Position numbers and translations under genes: made by a program. Source: an uncultured Oscillospiraceae bacterium (GTDB lineage: Bacteria > Bacillota > Clostridia > Oscillospirales > Oscillospiraceae). From it: DNA of 29,330 nt. Position 1 is the stretch's first letter. Every line of letters starts with the position of its first letter. The DNA is taken from positions 1-29,330 of the forward strand of contig CAKTPQ010000021.1 in the NCBI GenBank assembly GCA_934591745.1, in the 5' to 3' direction. This document shows, piece by piece, positions 25,231 through 29,330 of this stretch. The notes under the pieces are model-generated. The model was not told the origin of the DNA. It worked only from the letters and a program-made list of their open reading frames with translations, and did no database searches.

Positions 25231-25953
25231 GTGAAAAGGCTGTCGGAAAATGACCATATCGACCTGTACCGCCATCTGGCGTTCTGCACGGTAGGCGGCT
25301 TCTTCGGGTGCTATGCCGTGCTGGTACACAGCGGCATCATGGGCAACGCCCAGACCATGAACCTCTTGGAAATGCTCATCGACCTGCTGCGCTGGCAGCT
25401 GCCGGACATGCTGCTGCACTTCGGCGCGCTGGCGCTGTATGTGCTGGGCACCATGCTGACGGTGCTGCTGCCCCACTGGTGCGGTGCGGACATGCACCGC
25501 GTGTCCCCCGTGGTCACGGCAGCTATGGCGGCGGTGCTGTTCTTCCTGCCGCCGGAGCTGGACCCGGTGGTGGCGCTGTACCCCATCTTCTTCGCCATGA
25601 GCATCCAGTGGAGCAGCTTTGCCGGGGCCAGAGGCTTTTACAGCTCCACCATCTTCTCCACCAACAACACGAAGCAGACGTCGCTGGCGCTGGCCAATTA
25701 CCTGTACGACCGTGACAGGGCGCACCTGCGGAAGATGTGGTTCTTCCTGGCCACGCTGGGGTGCTTCCATATCGGCGCCGCGTGGGCGTTCTGCGCGGTG
25801 AAATGGTGGTTCACCAGAGGCTCGCTGGCGGTGCTGCCGCTGACGGCGTGGGGCTATGTGCTGGCGGTATGCGAGCGGCGGCATGAGGCCGCAGCCGCCC
25901 TGCCGGAGGACGAGGACGCGGACAGCGCCGCGCATCCCGCCTCCAGCGTCTGA
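25231..25953 (+). CDS. DUF1275 (YoaK family) membrane protein
   Basis: A 240-aa protein with about six hydrophobic helices, a GGFFGCYAVL motif at residues 20-30 and the family-like QWSSFAGARGFYSSTIFSTNN segment near residue 130. DUF1275 proteins are of unknown function, probably transporters. It starts with GTG preceded by AGAAAGG. It is the first host gene right of the prophage and reads in the opposite direction to the rest of the host genes. Confidence 0.82.
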   Translation: MKRLSENDHIDLYRHLAFCTVGGFFGCYAVLVHSGIMGNAQTMNLLEMLIDLLRWQLPDMLLHFGALALYVLGTMLTVLLPHWCGADMHRVSPVVTAAMAAVLFFLPPELDPVVALYPIFFAMSIQWSSFAGARGFYSSTIFSTNNTKQTSLALANYLYDRDRAHLRKMWFFLATLGCFHIGAAWAFCAVKWWFTRGSLAVLPLTAWGYVLAVCERRHEAAAALPEDEDADSAAHPASSV

Positions 25954-25958
25954 AAAAA

Positions 25959-26005
25959 TACATAAAAGGGACGCCCGCGCATGGCGCGGGCGTCCCTTTT
26001 ATGTA
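25959..26005. terminator. Bidirectional terminator between convergent genes
   Basis: A perfect 22-bp inverted repeat (left arm ends ACGCCCGCGC, right arm begins GCGCGGGCGT) with a 3-base loop and A/T-rich outer arms serves both the DUF1275 gene and the U32 gene. Confidence 0.92.
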
Positions 26006-26007
26006 CG

Positions 26008-27225
26008 TTATCTGCCGCTTAGCTCCACCGCATGGCGGACAAAGCTCATGGGCGGCACAGGCCGGGGCAGCTCCATGGTGAAGGTCATCTGGGGCGTTTT
26101 CGGCTCCAGCAGCACCTCCCCCTCCGGGCCGCGCATGGGCGGAACGGTGACGGTGAAGGGTTTGGTGTCCGGGCCGACGATCTCCACCGTGTCGCCGGCA
26201 GCGAACTTGTTGCGCAGACTCAGGGTGGCCGTGCCGTCGGGGGCGCAGTCCGTCACCACGGCGCAGATCTGCCAGTCCCGCAGGTAGCGGGCGCTCTCGT
26301 AATACTGGCCGGGCTGTCCGTAGAAGAAGCCGGTGGCGTAGTGGCGGTGGCTGATATGCTCTACCTCGTCCCGCCAGACGGGGTCCAGCGGCTCACCGGC
26401 GGCCGCGGCGTCCAGACAGTGGCGGTAGGCGCCGGTGACGATGGCGGCGTAGTACGCCGACTTGGCGCGGCCTTCGATCTTCAGGCAGTCCACGCCGGCG
26501 GCCACGAGGTCGTCCAGATGGTCGATCATGCACATGTCGCGGCTGTTCATGATGTAGGTGCCCTTTTCATCCTCGAACACAGGGAAATACTCGCCGGGGC
26601 GCTTCTCCTCCATCAGGGCGTACTGGTAGCGGCAGGGCTGGGCGCACTGGCCCCGGTTGGAATCCCGACCGGTCATATAGTTGCTCAGAAGACACCGGCC
26701 CGAGTAGCTGACGCACATGGCGCCGTGGCAGAAGGCCTCCAGCTCCAGCTGCGGCGAGACACGCTGCCGGATGGCGGCGATCTCCGCCAGGCTGACCTCC
26801 CGGGCCAGCACCACCCGTGAGGCGCCCAGATCGTACCAGGCCTGGGCGCAGACGTGGTTGGCGATGGACTGCTGGGTGCTGATGTGGCGCTGGCAGTGGG
26901 GTGCGTACTTCCCCGCCAGCGTGAACGCTCCCAGATCTGCCAGGATCAGGGCGTCCACCCCCGCCGCGTCCAGCTTTTCCAGATGGGCGGGCAGCTGCTC
27001 CGCCTCGTCCCAGCGGGGCATGGTGTTCACGGTGGCGTGGACCTTCACGCCGTGGTCGTGGGCAAAGCGCACCGCCCGGGGCAGCTCCTCATCGGAGAAG
27101 TTGCCCGCGAAAGAGCGCATACCGAAGGACGTACCCGCCAGGTACACGGCGTCCGCGCCGTAGAGCACGGCCATCTGCAGTTTTTCCCAGTCCCCTGCCG
27201 GGGACAGCAGCTCCGGCTTCCGCAT
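26008..27225 (-). CDS. Peptidase U32 family protein
   Basis: A 405-aa protein. It begins PELLSPAGDWEKLQMAVLYGADAVY, a U32 hallmark, and carries the signature ELEAFCHGAMCVSYSGRC near residue 165 with a following RGQCAQPCRYQY iron-sulfur-type cysteine set. U32 members include TrhP/YrrN-YrrO tRNA hydroxylation proteins (ho5U34) and RlhA; such an RNA-modifying role is more likely than proteolysis. Its ATG overlaps the mltG stop (TGATG), so it is in one operon with tmk and mltG. Confidence 0.9.
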   Translation of the reverse strand: MRKPELLSPAGDWEKLQMAVLYGADAVYLAGTSFGMRSFAGNFSDEELPRAVRFAHDHGVKVHATVNTMPRWDEAEQLPAHLEKLDAAGVDALILADLGAFTLAGKYAPHCQRHISTQQSIANHVCAQAWYDLGASRVVLAREVSLAEIAAIRQRVSPQLELEAFCHGAMCVSYSGRCLLSNYMTGRDSNRGQCAQPCRYQYALMEEKRPGEYFPVFEDEKGTYIMNSRDMCMIDHLDDLVAAGVDCLKIEGRAKSAYYAAIVTGAYRHCLDAAAAGEPLDPVWRDEVEHISHRHYATGFFYGQPGQYYESARYLRDWQICAVVTDCAPDGTATLSLRNKFAAGDTVEIVGPDTKPFTVTVPPMRGPEGEVLLEPKTPQMTFTMELPRPVPPMSFVRHAVELSGR

Positions 27226-28403
27226 CAGGAGTAAATGGGCTGGTACTCCGCGCTGTTGACAAAGCGGAGATGCTCGTTGTAGTCGGTGAAGAAGTGGCTC
27301 TTCTTATCGGTGCCCAGCGCGAAGAAGTAGTAATCCGTGCTGGCCGGGTAGATGGCCGCTTTGATGGCGCTGAGGCCGGGGTTGCAGATGGGACCGGGGG
27401 TCAGTCCCTCGTGGATATAGGTGTTGTAGGGATGGTCGATGGTAGTGTCGAAGGTCTTTACGCCGTCATGCACCATGATATAGTTGATAGAGGAGCACAA
27501 CTGCAGCAGCCGGCCGCCTTTTTCGCTGTTGGGGTTCTCCAGGCGGTTGTGGATAACGGAGCTGATGTTCTTACGCTCGGCATCATCGCCGATGGACTCA
27601 CGCTCGATGAGGGAGGCCATGGTGATGATCTGCCGCAGGTCATAGGGAGAGTTCTTGATGTCCTGCAGCATCTGCTGGCTGATCTCGTTTTTGAACATGG
27701 TCAGCATGGTATCCACCGCATACACCGCCGTCTTGTTCTTGTCGAAGGTGTAGGTGGTGGGGAACAGGAAGCCCTCCATACGGTCGATGCTGCCCAGTGT
27801 GTCGGAGGACAGGAAAGCGTAATTCTCAAAGTCAAAGTTGGCGCAGGCGTCCTCCAGCTCCTCCTTGGTGGCCACGCCCTTCTCCGCCAGCAGGTCGATG
27901 ATCTGACGGACGGTGTAGCCCTCCGGAATGGTGACCTGCACCAGACCCTGGGCGTCCATGGAGTCCTGCTTCCAGTCGTGCATGTTCACGATGAGGGAGC
28001 GGAAGTCCATGTCGCTGTTGAGCTTATAGGTGCCCGGCTCCACGTAGCGGCTGTAATGCAGGAAGCCGCTGGCCAGTTTGAAAAAGCCCTTGGAATTTAC
28101 CAGCCCCGCGTCCTTCAGCTTCGTAGCCACGTCGGACAGGGTGTCCCCCTCCTCCACGGTGATCTCCACCTCCACGGGAGCCTTGTTCAGGGAACACAGG
28201 TCGTTGACCAGCAGCCAGCCGATACCGGCCAGCAGGCAGGAGCCCAGCACCACGCATACCAGGTAAACGGCCACGCCGGCCCGGCGGCGGGAGCGTTTTC
28301 TGCCGCGGCGGCGGTCCTGCTGCGCGGACTCCTGACGGCGCACCTCATCGGCGTCCCACATGGCCGTCTCGTCCTGTCTGTCGTGTCTTTCGTAATTGGA
28401 CAT
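27225..28403 (-). CDS. mltG: Endolytic murein transglycosylase MltG
   Basis: A 392-aa protein that cuts nascent glycan strands and sets peptidoglycan chain length. A charged cytoplasmic N-terminus is followed by a membrane helix near residues 45-68, a LysM-like region (EVEITVEEGDTLSDVATKL) and the YceG catalytic domain with MASLIERESIGDD, whose Glu is catalytic. AAAGGAG lies five bases before the ATG at 28403; the longer upstream frame overlaps tmk. Confidence 0.93.
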   Translation of the reverse strand: MSNYERHDRQDETAMWDADEVRRQESAQQDRRRGRKRSRRRAGVAVYLVCVVLGSCLLAGIGWLLVNDLCSLNKAPVEVEITVEEGDTLSDVATKLKDAGLVNSKGFFKLASGFLHYSRYVEPGTYKLNSDMDFRSLIVNMHDWKQDSMDAQGLVQVTIPEGYTVRQIIDLLAEKGVATKEELEDACANFDFENYAFLSSDTLGSIDRMEGFLFPTTYTFDKNKTAVYAVDTMLTMFKNEISQQMLQDIKNSPYDLRQIITMASLIERESIGDDAERKNISSVIHNRLENPNSEKGGRLLQLCSSINYIMVHDGVKTFDTTIDHPYNTYIHEGLTPGPICNPGLSAIKAAIYPASTDYYFFALGTDKKSHFFTDYNEHLRFVNSAEYQPIYS

Positions 28404-28422
28404 AGTAACTCCTTTCAGGCGG

Positions 28423-29091
28423 TCAGCCGATGAGATCGGCCACACACGCCATCACTTCCTTGTGTATATCGTTGATCGGGCGGGGCGCGCCGCCCTTTGC
28501 GCAGTCGATCCGTGTCCAGCCGCAGCGCGCCACCACATAAGCGGCGTTTTCCCGGCAGCGGCGGAGGTACGCCTCGTCCTTTTCGTGGATATCAGCCTTG
28601 GTATGGGTGGCAGCCTCCCGCAGGCGCATCATCTGCTCCGTGGCCTCGGTGGGCATGTCCAGATACAGCACGCGGGTCGGCTCCGGCAGGCCCAGCAGCC
28701 GGTACTCGAAGTCGAACAGCCAGTCCAGAAAGGCGTCCCGCTCCTCCGGCGGCAGCTTGGCCGTCTGGTGGACGGCGTTGCTGGTGGTGTAACGGTCGGC
28801 GATCAGCAGGCCGCCGGACTCGTAGAACCCGCCCCAGTCCTGCTTGTAGGAGGCGTAGCGGTCCACGGAGTAAAACGTGGACGCGGCGTAGGCGTTGACA
28901 TCCTCCGGGTCGCTGCCGAAGGCGCCGCCCAGATACAGGCGGATCAGCGCGGAGGACGCCTCCTGATAGCGGGGGAACTCCAACTTGCGGAAGGGGATGC
29001 CCCGGCGTTCCAGCTCCTGACACAGCAGTGCCGACTGGGTGGCCTTGCCGGAACCGTCCGTTCCCTCAAACACGATGAGTCTCCCCTGCAT
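28423..29091 (-). CDS. tmk: Thymidylate kinase
   Basis: A 222-aa kinase phosphorylating dTMP to dTDP. The P-loop EGTDGSGKA is at residues 9-17, the DRYTTSNAVHQ motif near residue 100 and the lid region contain the expected acidic and basic residues. GAGGAG lies six bases before the ATG at 29091. It heads the tmk-mltG-U32 operon. Confidence 0.9.
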   Translation of the reverse strand: MQGRLIVFEGTDGSGKATQSALLCQELERRGIPFRKLEFPRYQEASSALIRLYLGGAFGSDPEDVNAYAASTFYSVDRYASYKQDWGGFYESGGLLIADRYTTSNAVHQTAKLPPEERDAFLDWLFDFEYRLLGLPEPTRVLYLDMPTEATEQMMRLREAATHTKADIHEKDEAYLRRCRENAAYVVARCGWTRIDCAKGGAPRPINDIHKEVMACVADLIG

Positions 29092-29133
29092 ACCGTTCTC
29101 CTCCTCAGGACACAATGCCCCATGATGGGAGCT

Positions 29134-29162
29134 ATTGTATCACAGTTTTCCCCGTTTGTCCA
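29134..29162 (-). promoter_or_regulatory. Promoter of the tmk-mltG-U32 operon
   Basis: Minus-strand TGGACA (29162-29157), 17-bp spacer, TACAAT (29139-29134), about 42 bp before tmk. Confidence 0.65.
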
Positions 29163-29178
29163 TATCATAGACAGAACG

Positions 29179-29208
29179 ATGGCCGCCCGGCATGCCGGAC
29201 GGCCATCG
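29179..29208 (-). terminator. Hairpin after the partial transporter gene
   Basis: GATGGCCG-CCGGC / GCCGG-CGGCCATC arms form a long GC-rich stem five bases after the stop. The T tract on the minus strand is weak. Confidence 0.55.
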
Positions 29209-29213
29209 CACCC

Positions 29214-29330
29214 TTATTGCACAGCGGCTTTTTTCCGCTTCTCCTCGTAAACAGTGTTCAGCACATACAGGATGACGCCGGCCCAGATGAACAGGAAGCT
29301 CACCAGCTTCTCGTGGGTCAGGGACTCCCC
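29214..29330 (-). CDS. C-terminal end of a RarD/EamA-type transporter (partial)
   Basis: Only the last 38 codons are in the window. The sequence GESLTHEKLVSFLFIWAGV, a final membrane helix and a Lys/Glu-rich tail resemble the C-terminus of RarD-type DMT-superfamily permeases. The rest lies beyond the right edge. Confidence 0.65.
   Translation of the reverse strand, partial: GESLTHEKLVSFLFIWAGVILYVLNTVYEEKRKKAAVQ

Overview
The window comes from a GC-rich, low-complexity-leader Firmicute that looks like a gut member of the Oscillospiraceae or a close relative. The evidence is a T-box leader before alaS, an energy-coupling factor (ECF) transporter set, a DUF5711/CvpA pair, a ClpE-like unfoldase, AGGAGG-type ribosome binding sites throughout and TTGACA/TATAAT promoters. 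Species cannot be fixed from sequence alone.

Layout. Positions 1-350 hold a strong leftward promoter and the start of its transcript, possibly an rRNA-operon leader. Positions 357-14426 are ordinary leftward housekeeping genes: a flavodoxin/ferredoxin fusion, a small Cys-rich protein, a ClpE-like ATPase, CvpA, DUF5711, TruA, EcfT-EcfA2-EcfA1, a SAM methyltransferase, a DUF2974 hydrolase, a HIT protein and AlaRS with its T-box. Positions 25231-29330 are host genes again: a DUF1275 membrane protein (rightward), then leftward peptidase U32, MltG, thymidylate kinase and the 3' end of a RarD/EamA-type transporter.

Between the alaS promoter and the DUF1275 gene lies a foreign element of about 10.4 kb (14765-25150), flanked by an exact 17-bp direct repeat. 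It has the gene order of a filamentous phage (Inoviridae): candidate ssDNA-binding protein, Rep_trans-type rolling-circle initiator, a 33-aa membrane peptide, a ribbon-helix-helix regulator, a 62-aa major-coat-like protein, further small membrane proteins, a large signal-peptide-bearing adsorption protein with a C-terminal anchor (pIII-like), a pVI-like protein, several small membrane proteins, and the Zot/pI assembly ATPase. No secretin is seen, which fits a host with one membrane. An IS30-family transposase lies at the right end.

The most unusual content is inside this element. (1) Six copies of a 53-65 bp element with TGTAACACA...TGTGTTACA ends lie between gene modules; in three of them the TAA is the stop codon of the gene before, which recalls integron attC sites although the core sequence differs. 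(2) Two tRNA-like sequences lie in the structural region, one immediately upstream of the coat gene. (3) The coat reading frame has no ATG/GTG/TTG at the expected site; the codon there is ATT. (4) A coat-like paralogue lies on the opposite strand. (5) An AT-rich, independently promoted and terminated reverse-strand cargo unit encodes a membrane-anchored DUF2726 protein. (6) A structured non-coding region at the right end may hold the packaging signal or a small RNA.
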